Shown: one piece after another, positions 28,979-36,671 of the stretch | How the letters are laid out: every line of letters starts with the position of its first letter | How positions within the stretch are numbered: the stretch's first letter is position 1 | Source of the DNA: Planctomycetota bacterium | Lineage (GTDB): Bacteria > Planctomycetota > J058 | Assembly: GCA_019636275.1 (NCBI GenBank) | Contig: JAHBXY010000021.1 | Coordinates: 1 to 64,000, forward strand | Length of the DNA stretch: 64,000 nt | Direction of reading: 5' to 3' | Notes under the pieces: model-generated | The model's database searches: none | Told to the model about the DNA's origin: nothing | What the model saw: only the letters and a program-made list of their open reading frames with translations | Position numbers and translations under genes: made by a program

Positions 28979-29233
28979 TCAGCCCCGGGTCGAGCTGCTG
29001 GTGCCGCAGTCCGCGCTGCCACCGCCCGAGACGAGCTCGAGCTCGAGGTCGGAGAGCTCGCCCTCCTCCAGGACGGCGGCCAGCTCCTCCGCCGTGACCT
29101 CGAGCCCGTGGGCCTCGCCCAGGCGCACGAGCTCGGCGCCCGTCGGGTCGGCGAAGGCCACCTCGACCTGCCGCCGGAACTCGGCGTCCGCCGCGAACTT
29201 CTTCCGATACGCCTCGACCGCCGTCGCCGACAT
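28979..29233 (-). CDS. Nif11-type leader peptide, putative RiPP precursor
   Basis: An 84-residue protein that fits the Nif11-like leader family (TIGR03798): MSATAVEAYRKKFAADAEF, then LGEAHGLEVTAEELAAVL, then ELSDLELELVSGG. The double-glycine after LVS is the usual cleavage site for C39 peptidase exporters. The remaining 13-residue core, GSADCGTSSSTRG, is Ser/Thr-rich with one Cys, suitable for dehydration and thioether formation. The ATG at 29233 has AAGGGG about 8 nt upstream; a GTG two codons earlier is possible. No lanthipeptide synthetase or C39 exporter is visible in the window. Confidence 0.82.
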   Translation of the reverse strand: MSATAVEAYRKKFAADAEFRRQVEVAFADPTGAELVRLGEAHGLEVTAEELAAVLEEGELSDLELELVSGGGSADCGTSSSTRG

Positions 29234-29299
29234 GGCCACCCCTTGGTCGCCCGGAGCTTAGACGCGCCCGAGCGCGATTTCAATCCGTCCCCCGCCGGC

Positions 29300-29860
29300 C
29301 TACCGCGGCGGCCCGAGCCCCCGCACGACCTCGAGGAGCTCGTCGAGCGCCGGTCGGTCGGCGATCGAGTCGCCGACCTTGGTCCAGCGCACCGTCCCGT
29401 CCTGGGCGTGCACGACGACGACCGCCGGGAGGGCGATCTCGTGCGCCGCGTCGAAGACGCCGAAGGCCTTGCACACGGCCAGGTCGGCGTCGGAGAGCAG
29501 GGGGAAGCTCAGCCGGTCCTCGGGGTCCTCGTCCGCCTGCCAGGCCCGGGAGTCCTCCGGCGAGTCGGCCGAGATCCCGGCCAGGACGGCGCCGAGCCGC
29601 TCCAGGTCCGCGCGACGTTCGTGCAGCTCGCCGAGCTGCCAGCGGCAGAAGGGTCACCAGTGCCCGCGGTAGAACACGAGCACCACGTGCCCGCGCGCGC
29701 GGAGGTCCGACAGGCTCACGACCGGCGCGACGCCGGTGCCCGCGGGCAGGCTGAAGTCGGGCGCCGGCGCGGCCACGGGGACGAGGTTCGGGTCGGGCTG
29801 GAGGTAGTACCAGCCGCAGCCCTGCAGGGTCAGCGCGAGGACGAGGAGGGCGCGTCGCAC
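29300..29860 (-). CDS. Peroxiredoxin-like lipoprotein with in-frame TGA, probable selenoprotein
   Basis: Read through the TGA at 29654-29656, this is a complete 186-residue AhpC/TSA-like thioredoxin fold: a signal peptide with lipobox-like LQGC (Cys15), APDFSLP near residue 32, and the active site VLVFYRGHW-Sec69-PFC, where family members have Cys at position 69 (UxxC, second Cys72). Downstream, GISADSPEDSRAW, LLSDADLAVCKAFG and ALPAVVVV continue the fold without a break to TAG at 29300. A 7-bp hairpin with GGC loop begins 15 nt after the TGA. It probably reduces peroxides or disulfides outside the cytoplasm. A simple nonsense mutation or base error is the alternative. The start is GTG. Confidence 0.8.
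29623..29639 (-). promoter_or_regulatory. Candidate bacterial SECIS hairpin
   Basis: On the minus strand GCAGCTC-GGC-GAGCTGC forms a perfect 7-bp stem with a 3-nt loop that begins with G. The loop lies 22 nt after the in-frame TGA. Known bacterial SECIS elements sit immediately 3' of UGA with the apical loop about 16-37 nt away and a G at the start of the loop, so position and form fit. Confidence 0.55.
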
Positions 29861-29866
29861 GGCTAC

Positions 29867-29872
29867 AGCCTA
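29867..29872 (-). promoter_or_regulatory. -10 element close to start codon (leaderless candidate)
   Basis: TAGGCT on the minus strand, only 6 nt before the GTG at 29860 of the peroxiredoxin-like gene. Confidence 0.45.
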
Positions 29873-29900
29873 CCCCACGCGGGCGGGAGGGTGCGTGCCC

Positions 29901-30980
29901 TCACGCCGCGCGGCGCGTGGCCGGGCGGGCCGCGGCGGGGCCGCGCATGGCGGTCACGACGAGGCTCGGCGCGACGTGCTTGAGCAGCGCCGCGGGCAGG
30001 TGCGGGACGACCCAGCGCACCCGCCGGCGGACGGCCAGCGCGGCGGGCGGCAGGGCGGCGCGGCGAGCGGCGAGGTCGCCGTCGAAGGGGACGTAGGCCG
30101 CGGGGTAGCGCGCGTCGGGCGCCGCCCAGTAGGCGCGCTGCGCGCCGAAGCCGGCGTCATGGAGCAGGGTCGAGAGGCGGCGGAACGAGACGAGGCGGCC
30201 GCGCGGCTGCGCCGGTCGGCCGGTGGCGCGCAGGAAGGAGGGCAGGAGCCAGCGCGGCAGCGAGCTGCCGAACGGGAGCTGCCAGGCGTGCTCGTCGGCG
30301 ACGCCCAGCAGGTAGGGCAAGCCGAAGCGGTTCTTCGTGGCCACGAACAGCACGCCCTCCGGGCGCAGCGCGCGCGCGGCCTCGGCGAGCAGCCGGCGCT
30401 GCGCCTCGAGGAAGGGGCCTGGTTCGCGTTGCCCGCACCACTCGAGCACCAGGTTCATGACGACGACGTCGAAGCGCTCGTCGGCGTAGGGGAGCCGGCA
30501 GTCGTCGCCGCCGCAGGCGACGGCGACGTTGCTCACGCCCTCCTGGCGCAGGCGCTCGCGGGCGAAGGCGGCCTGCTCCGGCACGACCTCGAGCGCGTCG
30601 ACGAACGCCGCGCGCCGCGCGAGGGCCAGCGTCCCCTGGCCGAGGCTGCAGCCCACCTCGAGCACGCGCGTCGTGGGCCCGAGCGGCAGCAGCTCGACGT
30701 AGGCCGCGCGCTGCGGGGTCGTCACGTACGCGACCGCCGACGGGTCGCTCATGTCCTCCGCCAGCGCGTCCCGCCAGCCCAGGCGCGGGGCGAGGGCCAG
30801 CGCTCGCCGCAGGCGCTCTGCGCTGCCGTCGTCCGGCGGCGGGTAGGCCAGGAAGCGCGGGACGCCGTCGACGATCGGGTAGCGCCGACCGTCGGGCGCG
30901 ACGAGCGCGTCTCCCTGACGCAAGAGGGGTTGGTGGGTCCGGGGGCACGCGTAGCTCGAGCTCACGGACGGCGAGCCCAC
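29901..30980 (-). CDS. Class I SAM-dependent methyltransferase with Trm112-like N-terminus
   Basis: A 359-residue protein. The first 45 residues (YACPRTHQPLLRQGD ... RRYPIVDGVPRFL) resemble the Trm112-like zinc domain, though only one Cys is kept. The Rossmann fold follows: VLEVGCSLGQGTLALA near residue 105 (SAM motif I), and DVVVMNLVLEWC. The C-terminal part is basic. It might act on a small molecule, lipid or the nearby peptide; the sequence does not say. The exact start is uncertain (GTG at 30980 or an internal GTG five codons later). Confidence 0.82.
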   Translation of the reverse strand: MGSPSVSSSYACPRTHQPLLRQGDALVAPDGRRYPIVDGVPRFLAYPPPDDGSAERLRRALALAPRLGWRDALAEDMSDPSAVAYVTTPQRAAYVELLPLGPTTRVLEVGCSLGQGTLALARRAAFVDALEVVPEQAAFARERLRQEGVSNVAVACGGDDCRLPYADERFDVVVMNLVLEWCGQREPGPFLEAQRRLLAEAARALRPEGVLFVATKNRFGLPYLLGVADEHAWQLPFGSSLPRWLLPSFLRATGRPAQPRGRLVSFRRLSTLLHDAGFGAQRAYWAAPDARYPAAYVPFDGDLAARRAALPPAALAVRRRVRWVVPHLPAALLKHVAPSLVVTAMRGPAAARPATRRAA

Positions 30981-31137
30981 AAACGGCGCGCCCGGCCCGC
31001 CGCGGCGGAACTCCTGGAGCCTCGTCGACCAGGCGGGTGAATCACCACGAACGGGGGACGGGCTCGCGTCGGGGGATCGAGGGGTCGCGCGTGTGCCTTC
31101 GACCGGGGCCAGGGGGACACCCCGTCCGGGTGCGCGA

Positions 31138-33570
31138 TCAGGCCGAGACCATGGAGCTGCGCACGTCCGGGAAGGGCACCTCGTGCTTCTCCTTGTCGGG
31201 ATCGAGCTCCAGCTCGTACTTCCCGCCCTTCAGGTCGACCTTGCGCACGGTCGCGTCCTTCGGCAGCAGAACGACCCGGACCTTCACCCTCGCGCCCACG
31301 GCGAAGTGGGGCGCCAGCTTCTCCTCGCCGAGGGGGCTCTTGCCCTGCTTCAGCGCGTAGCGCCACGCGGCGCCCGAGGCGACCGCCCGGACGACGGTCG
31401 TCGTCTTCCAGTCGGCCCCGGCGGCCTCCTGGACCAGCACCGTCTCCCCGCCCCGGAAGCGCGGCTCGCCCGCGGGCCAGGGGCCGGTGCCCACGGCGAG
31501 CCGGACGGCCCAGCCCGGCACGCGTGCCTGCAGGAGGTTGTTGCCGGCCTCCTGCGAGGCGTTCCACGTGACGTCCCACCAGGCGGCCTGGAAGTAGAGC
31601 TTCCTCAGATCGCGCGCGACGTCCACCAGGAGGCGCGGGTGGTCGTCGAGCAGCTTCGGCACCTCGAGGAGGCGACCGGCGAGCGTGGCGCCCGGGCCGT
31701 CCCGCTCCTCGAGGCGGTCGAGCAGGGCCAGGAAGGCGCGTCCGCCGCCGCCGCGGCCGATGTCGCGGTTCCACTCGATGTAGCTGATCGCCAGGTCCCC
31801 GGCGACCAGCACGGCGCCGAGCGGGCCGCTGACGAGGAGGCCCAGGGCAGCGAGGGCCGTCTTCGCCAGGGCGAGGTGTCCGCCGAGCTGGTCGCCGGAC
31901 TTGTAGACGCCCTGGGCCGACACGGCCCCCGAAATCACGCCCACTGCGCTGGCGAACCTGGCCAGCGTCGCGAAGCCGAGCAGGTCCACGTCGTCGACCC
32001 GGCGCAGGAGCGCGATGTAGTCCTCGACCACCTCGCCCGTCCCGGCGAGCGCGCTCAGCCCCGAGGCCACACTGTTCAGCGAGACCTCGGGGTCGGCGCG
32101 CAGGGAGAGCACCAGCGAGGCGGTGGCCATGAGGGACGTCGCCGCCCGGAGGCCCAGGCCGGCGCGGTCGCCCGCCTGCAGCACGCGCTCCATGCGCTTC
32201 CGGTCGTCGGTGACCGTGAGCGCCTCGGCCAGCTCGCGGCGCCACGAGGAGGGCCCGTCGGCCGCGCTCACGGCGAGCTTGAAGAGCACTCCGGCGACCG
32301 CCTCGCGGTCGCCGGGGTCGGCCGCCATCCGCTCGATCACCAGCTCGGCCCAGCGCTCCGCCAGCTCCACGGACGTGCAGCCGAGCCCCCCCACCTGCGT
32401 CGCGACCCCGGTCCAGGAGGAGACGCCCTCGAGCGCCCTCGCGAAGGCGCCGGTTGGCTCGCCGCCGCCGAGCTTCGCGGCGTCCCACGGCGCCTTCACG
32501 GCGGCCTCGAGCCCGGGCCTCGACTTCAGTGGGGCCAGCTCGGCGGGGTCCTCGCGCCAGGAGCGCGCGAGGACGCCCAGGGCCGGGGCGACGAGCCGAG
32601 CGTAGACCTCGCGCCGCACGTCCCCCCGGGCGTCGGCGAGCACCCCGGCCGCGCGGAGCAGCGCGCTCTGGAGCGCCCACCACCGGTCGAACGAGACCTG
32701 CTCGGGGTTGCGGGCGACCTCGCCGACCAGGTCGGCGGTGGGCGCGGCCACGAGCCACTTCAGCAGCCGCTCGGCCGCGCCGCCCAGCTTCCCCTCGCCC
32801 TGGGGGAACTCGCCCTTCAGCACGCGGTGCGGGCGCGCGATGAGGTGCTCCTCGAGCTCGACCCGGTAGGACCGCAGCAGCTTGCGCGCCTCGCGCGTCT
32901 TCTCCAGCTCCCCGGCATCCGGCTTCAGGAAGGGGTCGTTCCCGAGGCGCCGGAGCATCTCGTAGGCGACCCAGTCCATCCAGGTGAGGATGGCCTGCTC
33001 GCTCTTGACGCGGAGCAGGTACTTCACCTCCCGCTCGGCGACTGTCGCCGCGTGGTCGGTCAGGCGCTTCAGCTCGGCGAGCATCTCGTCGAGCTGGCGC
33101 TCCGCCGCGTCTATCGGCTTCACGCGCCTGGCGAGCGAGACCTGCCCGTCGGCCCGCACCAGCGGCGCGATCCGCTCGTGCAGCGGCACGTAGATCGTCG
33201 CCTCGGCCGGGACGGTCCAGCGGACGAACTTCGGCGCGGCGAGCTGGCGATACTTCCACGCGTCCTTCTCGACGCGGACGGCGCGCCGTCGCCGGTCGGC
33301 GAGCGCGGCCTCGATCTGCGCGTCCGTCAGCCCCGGGTTCCAGGGCGGCAGGGGGTCGACCTCGCCCAGCATCTGCAGGTTGGCGCCGGCGAGCCGGTTG
33401 CGCTCGTCGAACAGGAGCGCCGAGAGGAGGCGGTCGGGCTGGAGGCCGAACCGCTCGCCGAGCTGCTCCAGGCTCACCGGCGCGCCGCCGAGGGCCTTGA
33501 CCGCCACGATGATCGCGCGGCCCCGCCCCGCCTTGTCGAGCGCCTTGGTGACCTTCCAGTCGTCAGCCAT
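31138..33570 (-). CDS. Large protein with hydrophobic central-C region, effector-like, unknown function
   Basis: An 810-residue protein with no recognised catalytic domain. The first 350 residues are soluble and helical. Residues about 480-600 are rich in Ala/Gly/Leu with several membrane-compatible stretches (ATSLMATASLVLSL, FASAVGVISGAV, TALAALGLLVSGPLGAVLVAGD), followed by a beta-rich C-terminus (VGARVKVRVVLLPKDATV). It overlaps the upstream zinc-ribbon/OmpA gene by 8 bp, so the two are coupled. Partners of OmpA/peptidoglycan-binding proteins in secretion islands are often effectors or scaffolds; that role here is inference. Confidence 0.6.
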   Translation of the reverse strand: MADDWKVTKALDKAGRGRAIIVAVKALGGAPVSLEQLGERFGLQPDRLLSALLFDERNRLAGANLQMLGEVDPLPPWNPGLTDAQIEAALADRRRRAVRVEKDAWKYRQLAAPKFVRWTVPAEATIYVPLHERIAPLVRADGQVSLARRVKPIDAAERQLDEMLAELKRLTDHAATVAEREVKYLLRVKSEQAILTWMDWVAYEMLRRLGNDPFLKPDAGELEKTREARKLLRSYRVELEEHLIARPHRVLKGEFPQGEGKLGGAAERLLKWLVAAPTADLVGEVARNPEQVSFDRWWALQSALLRAAGVLADARGDVRREVYARLVAPALGVLARSWREDPAELAPLKSRPGLEAAVKAPWDAAKLGGGEPTGAFARALEGVSSWTGVATQVGGLGCTSVELAERWAELVIERMAADPGDREAVAGVLFKLAVSAADGPSSWRRELAEALTVTDDRKRMERVLQAGDRAGLGLRAATSLMATASLVLSLRADPEVSLNSVASGLSALAGTGEVVEDYIALLRRVDDVDLLGFATLARFASAVGVISGAVSAQGVYKSGDQLGGHLALAKTALAALGLLVSGPLGAVLVAGDLAISYIEWNRDIGRGGGGRAFLALLDRLEERDGPGATLAGRLLEVPKLLDDHPRLLVDVARDLRKLYFQAAWWDVTWNASQEAGNNLLQARVPGWAVRLAVGTGPWPAGEPRFRGGETVLVQEAAGADWKTTTVVRAVASGAAWRYALKQGKSPLGEEKLAPHFAVGARVKVRVVLLPKDATVRKVDLKGGKYELELDPDKEKHEVPFPDVRSSMVSA

Positions 33571-35578
33571 AGGCCACCCACTCGCGCGCGGCGTCGCCGT
33601 CGAGGTTCAGGGCCACGACCCACGCCTCGTCGCGCGCGACCTCCTCGCCGGGCGCCGGGGTCAGCCAGCCGCCGCGGACGACCACGCGCACGAACCGGCC
33701 GTCGGTCAGGCGCGCCGTGCCGCCGGCGCCCTCGGCGGCGTCGTCGACGCGCACGCGGTCGAGGCGGAACCCTGGCGCCTCCGAGTCGCCCCACTCGTCG
33801 CCCACGCGCACGCGGAACACGGGCACCCGGGTCGTCGCGGGCCGGAGCCACGGGTGGTCGGGCGGGAGCTGCGCGCCGGGCGGGAGCTGCGCGAGCGCGG
33901 CCCGCGCGTCGTCGTCCATGACGTCCACCGGGAACCAGGTCTCCGGATCGAGCGGGTCGTCGTCGGCCGGGGCCGTCCACTCGGCGTGGGCGATCCCGCG
34001 CTTCACCGCGCCCTTGACCGTCGCGACGACCGGGCCGTGGTCGGGCGGCGGCTCGCCCAGGCTCGAGTCGGGGCCCGGCGAGCTCGGGAGCGAGGGGGCG
34101 CGGAACACCTCGAAGGTGGCCGCGGCGCCGTCGGGGGCGGTCGTGACCGCGCTCAGGCGCAGCTTGCGCGGCTCGCGGGCGTCGCGCAGCCAGGCGAGGT
34201 CCCAGAAGGGGAAGGCGGCGGCGGGCACGGCCCGCGGCTCCGGCACCCACTGCCGGTAGAAGGGGCAGCGCTGCCCGCCGCCCTTCTCCACCGGGCAGGC
34301 CGAGGCCGAACCCTCGCGGCAGGGGAACTCGTCGGGCGCGGGCGCCTCCTCCTCGAACACGGCCACGACGACGCGGCGGTTCTCGGCGGCCCCGCCGATC
34401 GGGTTGAACTCGCCGCAGCCGGCGAAGCGCGCCCCCCCGGGGCCGACGAAGCGCGCCGGGTCGACGAAGCCGCCCAGCTCGTTGCGGTAGGCCTCGAGGA
34501 GCGCGTCGTACGTCTTGCTCCCCAACGCGCCGTCCTCGACCAGGTCGGGCGATGCGCGCGGGGGGAGGTGCTCGTCCTTGTGGAACAGGCCCTCGTTCCA
34601 CCCGCGCTGGAAGGCGCGCACGGCGCGGGCGGTGTTCGGGCCGATCACCTCGACGATCGGCCCCGGGTCGCAGCCGACGGCCCGCAGCATGGCCTTGCGC
34701 TCGAGGACGCCCCAGCCGTCGTCGCGGCTCACCGCCCTCAGGCCCTCGAGGTCGCCCGTGATCATGGCCAAGACGGCCCGCGCCCGGCGGTCGGAGAGCT
34801 TCTTGTTGTAGGCGTCGCTCCCCTGCTGATCGGCGTGGCCGAACACGGTGAAGCGCGCCCGCGGCAGCTGCCCGGCCGCCTCGCTCACCGCGACGCACAC
34901 GGCCGTCACGGCCGGGCCGGGGAAGGCCGAGTCGAAGGCGAACAGGCCGCCGCCGAGGACCCAGGCGGCCGGCGCCGGCGCCCGCGCGGCGCGCACCGGC
35001 AGCTCGAAGCGCTTGCCCAGCCCGGCCAGCTCGACCGCGGGCGCGACGCCGCCCTCGCCCTCGGGGTCGGTGACGTCGACGACCTCGACGCCCGGGAAGG
35101 CCACGTCGCCCGCGCCCGCGCCGTGGACGAGCAGGAACGGGACGTCGAAGTGGCCGTCGCGCGGGGCGCCCTCGGGCAGGCGGCGGCGGACGGCGTGCTC
35201 ATGCGAGGCCTCGGCGGTGTGCTCGACGACGAGCGCGAGCTTGACCTCGGCGTCCCCCGCCAGGTGCGCGCGCGCGACGAGCAGGTGCGCTGGCGCCGGC
35301 CCGAGCCCCTGGCGGGCGAGGTCGCGCGCGCTCTGCGCGGCCACGGCCGGTGCGTGGTCGGCCGCGACGACCTCGAAGCCCACCGTCGGAGCGTCTGCCG
35401 GGGGGGCGGCGGGGCGCGTGCTCGTCCCGACGAGGGCCTCGAGCTTCCGCCGCCGGACCGTCAGTGTGCGCGTCCGGTCCTGGACGACCGTCCAGCTCTC
35501 CTTGGTGGCCCCGCACGCGGGGCAGGCGGCCATGTCGTCGGGGTGGGTGAGGGCGCACGCGCTGCACTGCCACGGCAT
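33563..35578 (-). CDS. Zinc ribbon - OmpA - peptidoglycan-binding protein
   Basis: A 671-residue protein. Residues 3-22 form a RanBP2-like zinc ribbon (W3, C5, C8, C19, C22). An OmpA C-like domain follows near 205-275 (FAFDSAFPGPA ... VFGHADQQGSDAYNKKLSDRRA). A peptidoglycan-binding-1-like segment lies near 290-375 (MLRAVGCDPGPI ... GPNTARAVRAFQ ... LGSKTYDALLEAY), then the cysteine-bearing block CGEFNPIGGAAENRRVVV. This order is typical of proteins in T6SS/VgrG or contractile-injection islands. There is no signal peptide. It is coupled to the 810-residue gene and lies beside tRNA-Pro. Confidence 0.8.
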   Translation of the reverse strand: MPWQCSACALTHPDDMAACPACGATKESWTVVQDRTRTLTVRRRKLEALVGTSTRPAAPPADAPTVGFEVVAADHAPAVAAQSARDLARQGLGPAPAHLLVARAHLAGDAEVKLALVVEHTAEASHEHAVRRRLPEGAPRDGHFDVPFLLVHGAGAGDVAFPGVEVVDVTDPEGEGGVAPAVELAGLGKRFELPVRAARAPAPAAWVLGGGLFAFDSAFPGPAVTAVCVAVSEAAGQLPRARFTVFGHADQQGSDAYNKKLSDRRARAVLAMITGDLEGLRAVSRDDGWGVLERKAMLRAVGCDPGPIVEVIGPNTARAVRAFQRGWNEGLFHKDEHLPPRASPDLVEDGALGSKTYDALLEAYRNELGGFVDPARFVGPGGARFAGCGEFNPIGGAAENRRVVVAVFEEEAPAPDEFPCREGSASACPVEKGGGQRCPFYRQWVPEPRAVPAAAFPFWDLAWLRDAREPRKLRLSAVTTAPDGAAATFEVFRAPSLPSSPGPDSSLGEPPPDHGPVVATVKGAVKRGIAHAEWTAPADDDPLDPETWFPVDVMDDDARAALAQLPPGAQLPPDHPWLRPATTRVPVFRVRVGDEWGDSEAPGFRLDRVRVDDAAEGAGGTARLTDGRFVRVVVRGGWLTPAPGEEVARDEAWVVALNLDGDAAREWVAYG

Positions 35579-35633
35579 GTCCAGAACGGTCGTTCATCCG
35601 CAGGGCCGCTGCAAGTGCGTTCGGCCTAAACAG

Positions 35634-35663
35634 CGAAGGCCGCGCATCGCTGCGCGGCCTTCG
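35634..35663 (-). terminator. Intrinsic terminator of tRNA-Pro
   Basis: CGAAGGCCGCGCA and TGCGCGGCCTTCG form a perfect 13-bp stem with a 4-nt loop just downstream of the tRNA. On the minus strand a short T-rich stretch (CTGTTTAGG) follows. Confidence 0.8.
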
Positions 35664-35670
35664 AAGTTCA

Positions 35671-35745
35671 TCGGGGCGACAGGATTTGAACCTGCGACTT
35701 CTGCGTCCCGAACGCAGCGCTCTAGCCAGGCTGAGCCACGCCCCG
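35671..35745 (-). tRNA. tRNA-Pro (anticodon CGG)
   Basis: The minus strand gives a full cloverleaf: acceptor CGGGGCG paired with CGCCCCG plus discriminator A, D-arm GCTCAGCCTGGCTAGAGC, anticodon arm CTGCG-TTCGGGA-CGCAG (anticodon CGG, reading CCG), and T-loop GTTCAAATCC. CCA is not encoded. It reads CCG, a heavily used codon in this GC-rich genome. Confidence 0.97.
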
Positions 35746-35755
35746 TGAGGGGGTG

Positions 35756-35784
35756 ACTGTATACGGGAGCGGGCGGGCTGTCAA
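35756..35784 (-). promoter_or_regulatory. Sigma-70-type promoter of tRNA-Pro
   Basis: On the minus strand a perfect -35 TTGACA (35779-35784) is separated by 17 bp from TACAGT (35756-35761), 10 bp before the tRNA. It is the only promoter in the window with both hexamers this clear. Confidence 0.85.
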
Positions 35785-35794
35785 TCGACCCGTG

Positions 35795-36505
35795 TCAGGA
35801 GCAGCGGCGGATCACGCCGACGACGACGCCGCGGACCTCGAGCTTCTCGGTGTAGATCGGCTTGAGCGAGGAGTTGGCGGGCTCGAGCTTGAAGCGCTTC
35901 TTCTGCCGGTAGAAGCGCTTCAGCGTGGCCTCGTTGTTCTCGAGGATCGCCACGACCGTCTCGCCGTCGCGCGCGGTGTTGCGCCGCTCGACGAGGACGA
36001 AGTCGCCGTCGCAGATCCCGTCCTCGATCATCGAGTCGCCCTTGACCCGGAGGAGGTAGTTGGCCCGGTCGAGCTGGCAGATGTCGGCGAGGTCGACGAG
36101 CTCGCGCTGCTCGACCGCCTCGAGCGGCTTGCCGGCGGCGATCTCGCCCAGGAGCGGCAGCATCGACCCCGAGCGCTGCTGCGCGCCCGAGTCGAGCGGC
36201 GCCTCGTCGGCCTCGTCGTCGTCACCACCCTCCGGCGGGTCCTCGACGCCGACGTAGCGCGACTGCTCCTCGACCGTCCGCTCGAGCTCGCGCAGCATGC
36301 GCCGCGTCAGCCGCGTCGAGCGCGAGAGGAAGGGCTCCTTCTCCAGGGCCCCCTTCTTCTCGAGCTGTGCGATGTGCTCGTGGACCGTGACCTTCGAGAT
36401 CCCCAGCTCGGAGGCGATCTCGGCCAGGGTCGGCGCCAGACCGCGGCGCTTCCGATACTTCCAGATGAACTTGATGATCTCGTGCTGGCGCGCGGTCAGG
36501 TTCAC
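35795..36505 (-). CDS. lexA: SOS repressor LexA
   Basis: Represses DNA-damage genes and cleaves itself with RecA. 236 residues, longer than the usual 200-210 because of an acidic linker (about residues 85-110, VEDPPEGGDDDEADEAPLDS). The winged-helix part begins LTARQHEIIKFI and has TLAEIASELGISKVTVHEHI; the Ala-Gly cleavage site is in GEIAAGKPL; the catalytic Ser is in VKGDSMIEDGI and the Lys in NNEATLKRF. GTG at 36505 is chosen because homology begins at NLTARQ and an AGGGGG site lies 8 nt upstream. Candidate operator sequences overlap its promoter. Confidence 0.95.
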   Translation of the reverse strand: MNLTARQHEIIKFIWKYRKRRGLAPTLAEIASELGISKVTVHEHIAQLEKKGALEKEPFLSRSTRLTRRMLRELERTVEEQSRYVGVEDPPEGGDDDEADEAPLDSGAQQRSGSMLPLLGEIAAGKPLEAVEQRELVDLADICQLDRANYLLRVKGDSMIEDGICDGDFVLVERRNTARDGETVVAILENNEATLKRFYRQKKRFKLEPANSSLKPIYTEKLEVRGVVVGVIRRCS

Positions 36506-36510
36506 GATCT

Positions 36511-36546
36511 GTTCACCCCCTGGGCATGGGGGGAACCTACCAGAAC
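36511..36546 (-). promoter_or_regulatory. lexA promoter with candidate LexA operator
   Basis: On the minus strand TAGGTT (36534-36539) matches the -10 pattern. GTTC occurs at 36543-36546 and 36533-36536, a GTTC-N6-GTTC direct repeat overlapping the -10. GAAC at 36511-36514 makes an inverted repeat with the second copy. Alphaproteobacterial LexA boxes are GTTC-N7-GTTC, so this is a near match; autoregulation is plausible. Confidence 0.4.
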
Positions 36547-36671
36547 AAAAGACGAAGGGCAACCAGGCTCCGGATTCGACACGAAGTCGCCCCGGTGGCC
36601 TGGGGCCGCCGGGGCGACTTGGTCTGCCGGACACCCGCCCGCCCGGCCGGTGACGGCCGGACGGCACGCGG

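Noticed and set aside
29280..29657. A separate 125-codon minus-strand open frame after the TGA of the peroxiredoxin gene
   Set aside because: It is in another frame and made of Arg/Gly/Pro low-complexity text; the peroxiredoxin fold continues in the original frame instead.
28195..30980. A full lanthipeptide or other RiPP cluster
   Set aside because: Only the precursor is recognisable. QueE belongs to queuosine synthesis, and the methyltransferase and GDPD-like proteins carry no peptide-specific mark.
31138..35578. A complete type VI secretion or contractile-injection locus
   Set aside because: No sheath, tube, baseplate, VgrG, PAAR or ATPase genes are present; only the domain order of one protein is reminiscent.
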